From positions 66,779-130,778 of the forward strand of contig QZCP01000128.1 in NCBI GenBank assembly GCA_003956705.1: a stretch of DNA of 64,000 nt, written 5' to 3'. Of the stretch, positions 26,901 through 42,544 are shown piece by piece (position 1 is the stretch's first letter; every line of letters starts with the position of its first letter). This DNA is from Brevipalpus yothersi (lineage: Eukaryota; Arthropoda; Arachnida; Trombidiformes; Tenuipalpidae). The position numbers and the translations under genes are program-made. The notes beneath the pieces were generated by a model, which worked only from the letters and a program-made list of their open reading frames with translations, was not told where the DNA came from and did not search any database.

Positions 26901-28472
26901 GATAGAGAAGGAAAGAGAATTGTCATTGCTCAGACCACCAATTCTTAAGATCTTTTCTCAACTCGAGTGACCATCTTTACAGTTGCTCCTAATAGTGATG
27001 TTTTTCTTCGAGCATAAAAAATGTAGTGTATTCCCATCTTAGGTAGACTATTCTTGAAAGAACTCTATTTCTCATTCAACTTCGGTTCATGAATGAACTT
27101 GATTGAAAACAGTAGAAAAAGCTATTCTCGCCCTAGTAGCATCTTCAGCATTCACCTCAAGTGTTTCGATAAGCTATTCTAAGGCATAAACAAAAGACAA
27201 ACCGATGAGTTGCGAAATCCTGACTAATATTGAGCTGATGATAAGTCATAGCCCGATAACCAGGGAAAATTTTTCTTCTTCATATTCTAACCACATGATC
27301 ATTTTTCCGCTAGGTTTTATCAGAAGAGAAAAATTCAATTTCACTTTACATATTAAGAATTTGAGGCTCAATGAGGCTCAACAGTAGATTAAATACCCAT
27401 ATACTTACTGGTGATGGAAATATTAGTTTGATCTATTGATTCTTTCTCCATGATCATTGATATGGAAAATTTTCTTAGAGTATGAAGCTCAAATTTTTCT
27501 CAGCTGAAATCAAGCTCATCTGAGTGCATCAAATTTTTCCCTATTCTCTAGTAACTTATGATGAGCTTATGGAGCTCATAAAGAAAAGCTACAAAATTGT
27601 TACCACAATAATCAAGCTTCGTTACAGAGGAGAGAGAAGAGAAAGAAGAAGAGGAAGAGACTGGAAAAAGAATCATCATCATGCGGATAAGTAGACCGAA
27701 GATGATGAGCTTCAGGCTAAGAATTTTGGTAAAAGTTGGCGATTGAATGGATTCCCGAAGAAAAAAATTCACTTTTCATCAAGTCTCACTCAACATTGTA
27801 TACAAAGTCATATGTGTGTGCCCCGTATACATGTATGTGAGGAATAAAAGAGGAAGAAGAAGAGGTAGAGAAAAAAAAATGATGAAGAAGAGAGCAACAA
27901 AAAGAAGAAGAGTGACTTACCTTGCTCTAAATTATCTTTTGAATGATAAAAGTAGATCAACTTTCCATCCTTAACCTGATCCTCCTCCTCATCACTGCCA
28001 TCTTCGAGAGGATCTTTTTTATCATCGTCCTTCTATCCTCATGAAAAGGCCACGCGATGAGGGCGGGCACATTAAATATCGGTAAGGATTCATGAATGTG
28101 TGTTGAGATAATGATATTGGTGAGGACCATTTGAGAATCAAATAAAAGTGAAATGACATGTTCCGATGAGTATTTGTAGTTTGGAGAAGGGTTTTTTTTC
28201 GAAAGAGAAGGGAGTGGAGAAAGAGAGAGAGAGAAAAAGAAATGCAAAAAAGAGAAAGAGACAAGAAGTTATTCATCAAAAATAAGAGGCCAAAAGTAAG
28301 TGGAAATATTTGGTAAAACGAGAGAGTAGCTAGCAAAAGTCAAACTTTACTAGGCTAATTTTTCCTCTCTCTTGAATATTATCAGTCTGAATAAGTATCA
28401 TTAATTGGGTTACTAGACTTGCTTGTAATCAATTTAAAGGCTGAACACAGAGTACTTGAATGAAAGCAAGAG

Positions 28473-28525
<53 letters not shown>

Positions 28526-28596
28526 ATGATGGAATTTCATTACATCAAGTTCACTAGGCCCAATGGTCAGTGGATGAGAGAGACCGAGAAATGATC

Positions 28597-28627
<31 letters not shown>

Positions 28628-31600
28628 ATTGTGACAAAATCATGCTTCTCTCATCTGATTGAATAGCTTGGTAAGCTGTTTTCTATGCTCAAGCACTAAT
28701 CATCTGAGGATTGTGGTGGACAGAGTTGATTGTCCAAGATTGACCATCCTTCTAGCGAATTATAATAATGACTCTTGTTTTCCTCACATAATCAGGTTGA
28801 TGTCTTCTTAATTTCTTCACTGAAGGAGCATCTCATACCAAAATTGCTCTGATAAACAAGATTTAGTTTTATCCAGGAGAAGTGAGCAACCCTTTCTCTC
28901 TACATTCGATCTCTACAACCTTTTACACTCTTTTCTCAGAGAAAACAAAAGAAGATCACTGCCATGGACTCACAAAAAAAATGAATGAATGAACTCTAAG
29001 GCTATCTGATGGCCTTCTTTGGGCACAATTCTGTTGATCTGAAGCTCTTTCTCTCTCTCTTTCTTTCTCTTTCTTTTTGTCTGGCTTCAATCTTTTGTTA
29101 AGCTCTACACTACTAAGAATTTGGAAGATGTTTTCTATTGTGATGTTTTGTTGGGAGAGGAAAAAAATTCTCTGTTTAGTAACTGTTTTCTTTGTCCTCC
29201 AACACTTGAGCACACACAAACGTACACACATACACACGAAGGTATTTGATCTACTCTTTTCTGACAATTTTCTGCCCATTCAGGAAAACAGGTGTGTAAA
29301 AGAGGGCAAAAATTCCTATGGAATAGAGTAACCAGAACTGAGCATTCATTCGTTTGATGGAGTCTCAGTAAACCTTCGGAACAGCGAATCAATTCAACCA
29401 GAAAAGAGATAGTTTCAAATGACCTCATCTGCATCAGATGAACATAATTTGTCACTAACCATACTGACCACTGGATAGAAGAATGGCTTTCGCGATCTGA
29501 TCGTAAGTAGAGAATATTCTTGAAATATATTTTCTGGCGTGATCCTATTCAAAATTCGACTCAAGAATTTAGGGGGGTAAAACATCATGCTTGCCATAAT
29601 TATCACTCAAAACTCATGTGTATGTATATCTTACCTCTTGAGAAAAGCCCTCAACCAAAATGGCAACCAGTAAGTTGAATAGTACATAATTGCCAAAAGT
29701 CATGAGAACCACAAAGTAAAGAGCTGCCCAATGTGTTGTCCTTTCCATTCCATTGAACAATACAACGTTCCAATCTTCTTGGGTTAGAATCTGTTGTGTG
29801 TTTGGGAATAAAATGATGAGGAATTTTTTTTTTCGGAAGATTTGTTGATGATGGTGTCCATCAGGTTGTATGAGTGGTGGTTGGAGATAGTAGGAAGAGA
29901 GGAAAGGAGAAAGATTACGAATACAAATTAGCAAATCCATATTAACATTCTCTCTCTTAATTAGATGGTGATAGTATGGGCAGAAAAAAATGCTCAAATG
30001 ATGATGATATACGATTCTGGCTTGGATGCTACTGTTAGTGTAGACATGATGAATGATGTGAATAAGATTCTTCTTAGTTCCATCAGCATCATCATCACGT
30101 TGATGCTGCATCCATGGTGATTCTTGTCTACTTCTGCTACTATTACTTGGGTTCAATTATCTACTTTTACCCGAATAATATACATCCATCCAGAATTGCA
30201 TGTTCATCATGTGAGACCGGGAAAATGGAGTGTCAAGAGTGTCAACATGCGAAAGGGGTTTGTTGGAAAGAAATTTGGAATAAAACATGAAATATGATCC
30301 ATCAAAGTATTGGTCTGGTAAGTTTTTGGGTAGGTATAGTAAATATATATAATTTTTAAGAGGAAATCTTATAAGTCTCTGTCTGTGTTCTAAATTATAA
30401 TCAACATTTAACAATCGATTTTCTCTCTTGCTTATAAGGAATACATTTATATATTTATGTATGTAATGGATTCTCATGCATGACAAATCTAATATCTAAA
30501 TATACAGTTTATTAGAATATATATGTGGAGAGGAAAATTTTTTTAATCTATAATATAAATCAGTATTTTGGAAAAAGAATTATCATCATTGTCGTTGGGT
30601 AACAGGCAAAAGTACCCACTGACCTGGAAGACAGTGACCAAAGCCCATAGAAAATTACTGAAATTTTTACGATCACAAACACAATCAGACGAGTATTCAG
30701 GCATTAGAAGTTCATCGCAAGTGCAGGCTTTTCCATTGAGATGTGTGCAAAATTTTCCTCCAAAAAGATGCATGCCCAGACAGCTGTTTGAAAACGGGGA
30801 ATATTGATGATCAAGGATGAGGAGGAGAGAGAGAGAAAATCGAAAAAGGAATAGAACAATAATGAAAACAGAGAGCAAACATACATGTAAATATATGAAA
30901 GCATTCCTTCAGTATCATAACCCAATCGAATGAATATGATTATACACACACACACGCACGCATATGTATTCCAAAAATCTGATCGAAATCAGTATCACTG
31001 CTGGTAGTTACGATAAGCTCATGCTTCAATTTAGCATCTCATTCAATTTGTATTTATACTTAAAACAATCATTATATTCGATCATTTAGTCGATTGAAGA
31101 GCATTTTATGTAGATTGAAAAATTTTTTTCTCGTCATAGAATAAATTTGATTTTGACTTGGACTTTTTTCCTGTCCGAATGCATGTGTGATAAATTTGTG
31201 GTAGCAATAATAGCAATTACAGAGCGATGAAAGAAAGCACATCAAAAGCAAACTTTTGCTATTGAATTTGAAATGATATTTTTCAATAAAAATCGATTCT
31301 TTTTCGACTTTTATTATTGACCACTCACAGTATTGCCAGTATATCTATACACATGTACTTCCGGATCGATGATGAGAGTTACATGCTATATACACATAAT
31401 TTTGGTTTCGCTTTCGATTTTTTCTTTCTCTTATATCCTTCAATCATGAGACATGGCAATGTGGTACAAAATTTCCATTCAATTTTTTTTGCAGATCTAG
31501 AACATTATCCAGAGTATGAGGTAGAAGAAAGGAAAGAAGGAAATTTCAAAATAATCGGTTTCGAATGGTTTGTTTTTTACATTCTTCTTTATACCGCAAA

Positions 31601-32807
31601 GCAAGAGGCAAATATTTCAACAGCAATGACAACAACAATCACGAATTGAGGATAAAATATACACATCAATATGCTGCCCAATTGAAATGGAAAACAATCA
31701 TGCATGATACAGAAGATGCCTTGGCAAACAAAAAATTATGATGGAAAGAGAAAGAGAGACAGAGAGTCTGACAAATGGCTAGGAATCATCATGATGATCA
31801 GTATCAGCATCTATTCTTCTTAGCCATTGTCTTTGACTTCTGTTGACCATGATTATCATCATCAGGTCACATCAATGGATATTCTTCTATCTTGATGGCG
31901 AGCATGGAAGGTGGATGAGTATTCTTTCCAGGTTTCAGTTGTGAGGTGGGGAATAAGAAACAAGTAGATTATGATAGAGAGTGGGTTGAAAAGTGTTACA
32001 AATTGAAATTAGTTTGAAAGGATTTCAATATTGTGTGGAAGGTAGAATGTAGGTCAAATTAATTTGTGTAAAAATGGTGATGAAATATTAGGAGGAATCA
32101 TTATCAGTATTGTTTATTGTACCTGAAAGACGGTTACTAAGGCCCATAAAAGTGAGTCAAAATTTTTTCTATCACATCTTGTTGTGTTGTCCGGCATTGT
32201 ATCGCAAAATTTACATCCAAATAGATTCATTCCCAGAATACTGTTTGTTGAAAAAATATTAACATATGAAAGTTATCAAGCCTTTACAGTTGGCTCGGGT
32301 GATCCTAGCTCATTAGATTTCAAAATACCTGCTTTTGATTCATTTTTTACACCTCTATCACACATCTATTGCGTTATGATAATTATGAAACACTTATAAC
32401 TCTTATTTGACATTTGATAAAGAGGTGTTGGGAGAGATTTTTGAGGAGAAAACTAACCCCTAGGTCATACGGAAAGAATGCAATACTTATTTGAATGTTG
32501 ATATGATTGTAACATAATTGTCTGACAGTTGAGGGAATTTATCTTCTCTGTATAATATTTGGTATCAATATGCTCCACAGAGGATTACCATTGAAAAAAC
32601 ATACTCATTCATCCTGAGCCTACAGATTCGTAACAGGATTTTCTAATGATTCAAGTACATGTTCATCTAGGGAAATCATTCACTTTACTGGTCTCGCTAA
32701 TTTCAGTAACAATATTCACCTTGAAGCAATAAAACTTCCAACAAACATTCTTATTGTATATGTCCCTTCATTCATGTAGTGGAAACCAAACCAAAGGTTA
32801 TATCTCA

Positions 32808-32866
<59 letters not shown>

Positions 32867-34164
32867 AACTAAAATGAATAACTAATCTGAACCCTTTTCA
32901 TCGGAAGAATCAAATGCATTTTGTGAACACATTTTCCTGAGCCCTTGAATGGTCTACTCTTTGAATTGTAATAAAATAGCTTTCAATGTCAAGTACAGTA
33001 TGATGATTATGTATTCAAATTTTCCCATAATCTCTTGTTTCTGGTGTATCTTCTTTTCACAAACACTCTGTTGAAACTACCACTCGGATGAATAAATATG
33101 ATGGTGAGAACTTTTGGTATTCTGAATGAAGATTAAATCAGTGTATTAATGAAAAACTATTTGGTTACCTGAAAATGAATATGAAAAGTACCAAAAGAGC
33201 GAAGAACACGGCAACATTATCCAAAGTTTTGAGCATTATGACAAGTTGACGCTTCAAAGCTGGCATAAATCGAACCAATTTCAATATTCTCAATAATCGA
33301 AAGGTCCGAAGTACCGACAGGCCACTTCCACTTTCTTCCATCAATTCCATTATGCTGTGATAAGAATAGAGAAAAAGGAAAAAAAGATTAGAGGGGAAGT
33401 TATCAAATTTGATCGAAATCAAGTTCCCAGAATACACGAATTCTAACTAAATTCAGTTGTAGCTCGACCTGTACTCGAATAATGCTGGGATTCCTGATGC
33501 ACTTCCATTTGAACAATAGTTATATCCAAAGAATTTCAGTACACATACAACAGAATAGATGTTCCCATGATACAGTGAGATCATTATTCAACATCTAATC
33601 CATTGAGTTGACAAAAGGTTACCATTGATAGGAAGCTATCGTCACTGAATGAATGAATGTGTCTGATTGTGGACGTGTAATTGCCGTCACTTATTGTCTT
33701 CCTTTTACCCTAAGCTTTGAACAATTTTCAGCATGAATGTATTCTCTACTTGTGACTTCTATCTGTGTGTCTTTCGTCTCGATCGTTCCAGAATACAGAG
33801 AGTAGAGGAATCATTTATCATGTTCTCTCGAGACTGTTGAAATGTTTTCCACCCAGAAAAAGAGAATAAAAGGTAAAAGAGATTATATAAAATAGGAAGT
33901 CAAGCCTAGTAGCTTGATTAGCCATGATCAGCTTTAGTGAAATAATTCAACTCGATCAACAAGCTACTATTTCCTTTTCTTTCCATCTCTCTTTCTGAGT
34001 CAAAGTTATCGAATACACACTTCATCTTCAATTCCCTTTTAGTGGAAAAAATTAAAACGAAACTACTCTATCACCTTTATCTACCGTTCTTGTCTCTCTA
34101 ATAAGAGGCATCTCTCCCTCTCACTGATATTCTCATTCTCATTCCTAAAATCGATATATATATT

Positions 34165-34214
<50 letters not shown>

Positions 34215-37200
34215 CTAAGACCCACTTTCTCACCATGCCACTTCATTTCCACTCGAAAATTGCTACGTTTCATCATGAATAGCCGCCGAGCATGCACCGA
34301 GAGAAAGTATACAAGCTCAGGTAAGTTTGAGCTCTCTCCTTCATGTATTCCCTTTTATTATGGTGAATGCTAGAACATTTTTCACTCTCTCCAGTGAGCA
34401 AATGATAATGGCAACGATACAACAGGATGGAAAAGATATGGTGTGTGTGAGAGAGAGAGAAAGGTATAACAGTTGTTCAGAGCCTTGGGCGAAAGTGGAA
34501 AAATGATGGTTGATAGAACTGCTACTCTTTTCTGAATTTTCAGCTTCATTTCTTACCTCAAAACCAATAAACAGACTCTATGTTATGTATTAAATCAATA
34601 TACCGAGTATATGATTGAAGCAAGAGAATGAAATGAAGAGAATTTTTCAATAATTCTCAGCATTTTTCTGGATATCCAGAGCTCGAATTAGAAACATTCA
34701 TCCTTGAATGATTATGATTAAGATTATAATCATTAAGATAAGCTATCTTTACCAGTTTCTCTGTTAAATTTGCTTTGAAACTCATTAGAACATGAGACTA
34801 CCTCTCAATTGTTGATATTCCAAGAATACTGAATGAGACTCAATGAAGCTGAGTTAGGCTTCTAAACTACTCTGTTAAATTCCCGATAGTATTCTTTTGA
34901 ATGAATTTAAAATGCACCCTAAAGTACAGTGTATGAAGCAAATTCTGGTTAATTTTAAGGAAATACGAGACTTGACTCAAAACGGATAGGCAAGAATCCA
35001 ATAGCATGAGAGTGAAAATTAAGCACACACACATACACAAAGTTAGTGGATAATAAAGCAAACTCAAGAGGCAAATAACACAAGATCTGTAATAAGTAAG
35101 CAAAGAGAGGATGCTGAGAAAAGAGATGAGAGGAGAGAGAAAATGGATCGAGACACATCGAAATGATGGAGGATGAAGAAGATGGGAAAAAGGAAGACGA
35201 ACAAGAAGTAGACCAAAGTGATTCTCTCTTCTCTACACACACACATACATAGGCAAGGAATAATCTCACTCACTGGGCAAATTTATCATCTCATTCATGA
35301 TTAATGTCCAAGTAACATTCAGTTTCATTGTTTAAAAAGAGGAAAGAAAGAGAAAAAGAGAGAGAGAGAAAGATGGTTGAGAGTCTAATGTGTGTAAGAA
35401 GGGTAGAAGAATGAACAAAGTTTGTGTGTGTCATTTTAAGCCCTTTTACCTGAGAAGAAGAGAGAGAGAAAAATGTGAGGATGGAGGGAGAGAGAGAAAG
35501 AAAGAGAAATAGTAAGAGAGAGAGCATGAAGAGAGAAGAAATAGATGAGTGAATTCGAGATGCTTTACAAGAAAAATAAGAAAAGCGGCAGAAAGAATAG
35601 GAGAACAGAGAAGAAGCATTTCCGTGGCAAGAGAATGGACTCAAGATATAGTTGAAAGAGATCAAAGGACAATCAATTTTGTCCCTAATCATGAGACTCA
35701 ATTTCCGGGCTCCTTCGTCTTTCCGATTCATGAACACACATACACCCATACATACACATACACACACACATGGACATATACTAAGATGCTAACTAACGGT
35801 CCAGCAATTTATCATCTTTCTTTCCTTTTCTTTACCTCTTTTGGCTACTTTTGTGTGTGTGTGTCTGTGTCTGTGGATATGTGTGTGTTTATGTCCCATG
35901 TGATGGTCACACATCACTATACAATCTGAATGACACTATTTTCCTTGACAATCCTGATGATCAAATGAAGCATCACTCGAGAGTTCTTCATGGTAAGCTC
36001 ATTTCCAACGTTGTGGTGGAAGCATCGTAATTGTTTCGGAAAAGTATCATCCATTTGCTTTTCTCCTCTCTTTCATTAATGACCAATATCCTGGGTATAT
36101 GTGTGCAGTGATTTTGAATATTTTCACGCTAACCATTCCAATTAAAATTTTATCCTATCGATGTCCACATTGCAGAATAAATTATTAATTGAGATACGAT
36201 TTCATTCCTTATTGAACGTTTTTTCATCATTCATTTATGCAAAAAGAGAGAGGTCCTTATTTTCTTACCAACAAACTCAGAATTTTCACTACAGAAGAAG
36301 CAACCAAAAAGTTCTGAATCTTAAAGTATTTGTCCAGAAAGTGTATGAAAAGATTTGAAAATGTAGTTTTTCGGAGAATTCCTGAATTGAATGAGTAAAA
36401 ATGAAAATTGACAGTGAAGTTTTAAAATTCCATTCCAACGTTTCATATAACATGGAACAGGGACGTTTGCCTCCGATAGAAAATTAAAACCCATTGTACA
36501 CATAACAGGTAGAGAGTTTCCCTGGACTCAAAGAGTTATCAGTCTGAATTCGAGCAAAGAAATCCAGCAAACTCGAGAAATATATGACGGAGGCGAAGAG
36601 AAAAGAATTCCAGAGGTGAAAGTTCAAAAAATTGTACCAGTTGTTCAAATTTTTTGTTTCAGTCGGCTTGAGAGAAAATTCCACTGAGACACATGAGGTA
36701 ACATGTGGAATTTTCTCACTTAGATTCAAAGTTCAGTTGGTGAGGTATCTGTGTGTTGAATATTTGTATTATCTCTTCTATTGAGAAATCAAACTTCGAA
36801 AAGAAAGTAAATAGAAGAAAAGAAAAGGAAATCAAGATCTTCAAATTCTTTACTACTCTTCAACCAATATTGATGCTCAAAAAATGGCCGGAAAACAAGC
36901 AAAGTTCTCATAGGAATTGAAGATTTGTGAGAAGAAAGTAACTCAAGAAATCAATATTGCTCTTTTTTCTCACAAGATGAATTACAGAAACCTCTCATAA
37001 GGTGTATTTTTCACCTTACATTTGCATTCACATTTCCCAGATTTGTGAGAATATCACTCTCGAAACACACATATTCAAGAATGTTATGTGAGAATTATGA
37101 TTGTTAAACTTTCAACAGTATTCTGTCGCTGAGAGATATTCTATGGATTTTTTATGAGTGATCATAAGAGTATAATTATTCCGTATCTCAGCGATAGAGC

Positions 37201-40124
37201 ACCTTTAAACTCCAAGTTCTGATTCTAGCCAAGATTGAAATTTTATATCGAAAAACTAGCGATTTGAGATAGAGAGAAAGCTCAAAATAATGCCTTAAAA
37301 TTATCAAGTCATTCAGAAGGGTATAAAATTAAGCTCAAAGAGTGTTAATTTTATGTAAAAGTACACTAATTTAACGGCTTAATGGATTATTTTGTTTGAT
37401 CATCAAGAGTACACGATACACTAGACAATTTTTTGTTCCTTGATGAGAATAAATCCCTTTGAACACATTTATATTAGTGAGTCGAGATAGCATCAATAGG
37501 GAATACTTGTGAATGATTCTATTGTTTAGACTGACAAATAAAGCCATTGTTCTAAGCTCACATTCAAACAATAACATATCGGCTCACTATAAGAGAGGCC
37601 GATTGGAGTCTTATCCTGTAATAAAGTTACAAAAATTCTGTAACAACAAGCTTCTGTTCTCATAAAAATTGATAGAAAAAGTGTTATTGAAACTTTCATC
37701 CCGTTCTTTGAGCTTGTCTATCACTTGTCTATTCATCATCAAGGAAAATAAATTACCTAATTTAGTTATTAACTAGCAAGATGGGTACTTGAAATTGAGA
37801 CAATATTGTTAGCAAAAAAATGGAAATTGGGCTACACCAGGATCATTACACTTGAATAAACTGAGACATGCAATATAGTAGGTAGTTTGACGATGAAATG
37901 AATTAAGAACAGACGAATAAATTGCTCAAAATTCAATCAGATTTATCCTCAAGGGTAGAATTGGGAATTCATATCAGAATATCAATTGAATCCTGCTGTC
38001 TTTTTTCGATTCCTTTCTTCGAAAAACTATTACTCACTGAGAAAATGCAAAACTTTCTCTCTCTCCTTTTTTTGTACAGATTTCAAGAAAGCAATATGTC
38101 CATGAGAGCTTTCCGGTGAATACATGGAAATCATTCAGACTCATACATCAAAATCATCGTTTGTAATGATTGATCTCTTCATGTTTAGCCCATCAGAACA
38201 CTTTCATACATGTATCAAACTTCATAGCTCATGTGTATTCATGGGAATATTGAGTAGAACATGGTGTTTTTGGATTGTGAATTTGTTTAGGCACACTTTT
38301 GAGAGCAGTTCACATCACATGCTGAGAATATTGTGTGTATTCTGTATTAAAAATTCGATAGTCAAAAAAATGAATGATGAGTTTTCGTCTTTTCTACCAA
38401 AGTTTATGAGTTGCTAATCGAATTACAATTAGAACACTTACCTTACAATCACAACTACTCCATCGAATACATTAAAGCCATCACTTATGTATCGAAAGCA
38501 TCCTTCAGCAAGCAATTTGAGTATCATTTCGATTCCAAATAGAAAGGTAAAAATAAGATTACTTAATTCGAGTGCATGAGTTAATTCAATGGGTTGATTG
38601 TGATATTCAATACCCATACTGAGTGTATTGAAAAGTATGGCCAAAAATATGAATCGTTGAAAGTATCGATGATTAACAATTATTTGTAACACTGATCGAA
38701 ACCATGAAACACAATGGCAACATGAATTGTCACATAAACATATATCATCATCATCCGAATCACTGGATTCATCACTTGAACCCTCTGTCCATGAACAATT
38801 GGAATCACCACATCCATCACAATTTTTTCCACTCGAATCAATGCAAACGGATACATTTTCTGAGCAACAATTTTTGGCCATCAATTCATTTGTGTCCACA
38901 TTCGAATTGCTGCCACTACGGGAATGTGATTTGTGGTGTTGCTCCACCGGGATCACAATCGGATTAGAATCCATTGGTACCATCAGATCAGTTTTACTGG
39001 CAATTGGAATTGAAGTGGGTGATCGAATGTTGGAAGTTAACGGTAAAAGTGGCTGCTTTATATCCGCATCATTAATTGATCGTGGACTTGAATTTCGACG
39101 ATATACCAATGTTGGTGCTGAACAGTGTCTGGATGTTGGTCGATAATGGCTACTACTGTACACTGGCATATGATTGCCTATGGTCACTGATCGTTGACCA
39201 ACAATAAGCTTACAAATCGAATTGGATGATGCATCGTCTCTCATGATATAGCAAATATTTTCCGAATGCCTATTATTATTGTGATGATTATTATTTGTAT
39301 TCCTACTGCAACTATTATCCGATCTAGTTGACCGATGTCCAGATGAGGATCCTATCATTGTTTGCAGAGGACTTGATGGATGTAGAGACATGTCCATGGG
39401 AGGACTGTGGCCGGGACGTGAATAATCGGGATCTATTTTGATTTCAATGGAAGATTTTGATGATCTCATGGCAATGGGTGATATTGGACTTAGGCTGAAA
39501 CGATTTTTTGTATCAGATGATGAATTTTTGGCTAAATTTTTGTTATCTGTTGAGGTATTACTTTCTGGATTGTAGGGTACAATCATACCCAATTTTTGTG
39601 GAGATAGTTCGGACATTTTTTTAACTTCTTGTACTTTTGAATTATCTTCCGAACTTTTGATCATTATATCCGGATCAAGTTCATTTTTGTACACTGGAAA
39701 ACATGATGGTCCTAATTTATATTGATCACCACTGCCAGATCGAGATTGTCCTGATTTACTACACGATCGATGGTGTCGGGAATTTTCGTTCCTGTTACAA
39801 GAAATGAAGTGAACATGAACAAAATGAGGTAATTAAGGGGAAAATGATGAATTAATTACTGAACTTTATCGATCTACATAATATCATATGCTGAAGTTAT
39901 TTAATAATTAAGTGAATATTTTCATCCTTCGACCGAAGAAATTCAATAGATATCGACATGATAGTATGCCAGAAAATGGAGTTACATTATTTTTCTTCCG
40001 ATGTGAAGTCTCATTTTTTGTATCGATTCTGTATATTTTCTAATGCGAAGGTCCTCTGAGTACAAGTTACGATAATATCTTGAATATTTCTGCCTCTTAT
40101 GACCATGTTAGAGAGCATCAATCA

Positions 40125-40174
<50 letters not shown>

Positions 40175-42494
40175 ACATCCCCGTATCTGACCTTTGCACT
40201 TAATAAAAGTTTCACCAGCTTCCCAAGTGAATCTCAAGTTGCTATGAGAGGGAATCTTAACTGATTATTTGTCTCTTGAGAGAAGATCTTTCCATGTAAC
40301 AATGAGAGGAAAAAAATCTTGCTAAAGTCAGGTATATACTTAGAATAGATTTGCCGAGAGGAATTTTGGTGAATGAAATTCTTATGCATGTCTGTGTTCC
40401 TTTCGAGAGAGAGAGAGAGAGAGAGACAGCAAGAAGGAGCATTCCTTCTGGAACATTTCTCACCGCCTGTCTATACATATGCGTACATGTTATGTTTGAA
40501 AAATTTTCTTGGGAATACATGGTAAGATGTGTGTATCCGCTGATATCCTAATCAAGGTTGCATGGTAAATAGGGGTATGAAATTGGTTCCACCAACTCAC
40601 CTGGGTGAAAGGTGGACATGATGGTGATGGTGGAAGTGATGATGGCAATGTTTATGCTGATGGTGATGATGATGGTGATGAGTGTGATAATGATGTTGAC
40701 TTGTTTCTTGTGAGAAGATGGAAAGAATGAAGACAAGGTGAGATTAATGATAAAATGGGTTAAATTTGCTCATCTTATTGAATTTTTATGCATTTTAAAA
40801 ATTGCGCCTCATTTTTGAACGAGTCTTGAACCGGCGAAAGGCACACACACATCATGCTGCGTGCCTCTGAGGATTCGTTTTCTGGTGCCTTTTGGGTTTC
40901 AGTTTGGGTTTCGGTTGGGGTTTCGGTTTGGGTTTCGGTTTGGGTTTCTTTTGGATTAAGGGTTTTTGGGTTTTGATATTTGTTTTTCGCATCCTTTTTG
41001 GGTTTTGCTTGGCATTTCTGTCTTTTGAATGGCATTTATGAAAGTTTTCACATCTCATACGATCAACTATCAACTGTTTTTTTTCGGAATTTTTGTTTTC
41101 TTTCAGTTGATCAATTTCAAAGTTTCGATGGCTCAAGATCGCTGATTAAGTTTGTTTATTAACTCTTCTTTCTGAACGTCAATCTTTTCATTGATTTATG
41201 GAGGACTAATCAACCCTGTTGTAACTCAATTACCTCCTAATTAATCTTGGATCATGCTTCCACTGTGTGTTGATTGTGCTAAAAATTTTGCTACACCATC
41301 ATTGATGTTGTGCTGATAAGTGTACCATGCTAAAACGATATGATTGAATTGATTTGCTAATGAGCAAGTGTTTTGTTTATGATATTGATCTCGCCTTATT
41401 GATTTGTTTGTTTTTCACTTTCTGTTCCGTCACTTTCTATTAGCTGTCATTAACACATCCAAATGAACTGCCAGAGGCAGATTGGTAAGTGTCCAAATAT
41501 TTCATCATTTATTTCATTTATTTCATCATTTCATTGTCATCTACTCTTGGAAGGTCATTTCACTTTTCCTCTTGGACATTGTGTACATTGTCCCTAGAAT
41601 TTCTCCACATTGACTGGATTGGCTACCAATTTTCCATCGATATTGTGATCAAAGTCAACCGAATAAGCTTCTCTCTGATCCATCGGATCAACAACAAATC
41701 AGTTAGTCTGTAAGAATCATGCAATGTATTGATGTTTCACTTGCTGTTAAATCTCTACCCGATTTGAGGTGTATGTGTGTGTATGTGAATAAGTTTCTCA
41801 TGCGAATAACCAATGAATGCATGTGGATGATATAATATAGATTCGGAAACATTCTTACTATTTTTTCGGCTATGGCATCGAAATCGTATTCCAGATTCAT
41901 GAACGCCACAGGTCAAGGCAGCATTTCGCTCTATTCCCACCTGTTTTCCACCTCCACCACTGGAAACCAAATTGGAAGTCTCATGAATAGATTCCGGATC
42001 ATATGGAACCGATTTTCGATTATCATTTGTTCGATTATGTTGAATTGTATCTATTTGACGTCGCCTATGGGAACGATACTGTCGATACCATCTGAATATT
42101 TTCCTCTTCGCTTGTCGACCCATGTGTGCAAGATATTTGATTATTGCATCATAACAATCAGCAGGCTCTGAGGCAGAATTACTGCCAAAACTGCTGGTCG
42201 ATCTGGGAAAAAAGAAGATACAGATAAAAAAGAGGAAGAGAAAAATTTTCGTTTATCATCTTTCAGTTATGATTTTTCTTGATATCAATTCTCATTGTGA
42301 GTGTATGTGTGTGCGAAATGATTTACGCACAAGTAAGTGAGAAGAAGATCATGTGTGGGAGGAAAAAAAGATAGAAAAAGGAAGATTTTCCCATATTCCA
42401 CATGAATATTTGAACAGTAAGTAATTGTGCTCGTGGTAGTTTGATTGAGAAAATAACTGCATGAATAATTTTTTGGATCATTTTTCTTTCCTCT

Positions 42495-42544
<50 letters not shown>

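Larger units (their letters stand above)
28033..29634 (-). other. Ca-alpha1T: Cav3 intron with facing GA and TC microsatellites
   Basis: 1.6 kb. (GA)n at 28480-28520 and (TC)n at 28595-28622 could pair as an inverted repeat. Confidence 0.6.

Noticed and set aside
31317..31649. 110-codon open frame on the plus strand inside a channel intron
   Set aside because: AT-rich, no domain, no conserved motif; length is within chance for this base composition.
37124..37195. Inverted repeat TCGCTGAGAGATA / TATCTCAGCGA
   Set aside because: Short and imperfect with a spacer of more than 50 nt; easily chance in this sequence.
40775..41136. Lys-Pro and Thr-Glu repeat proteins on the minus strand
   Set aside because: They come from the 12-nt minisatellite read in different frames, and no splice sites join them to the channel.
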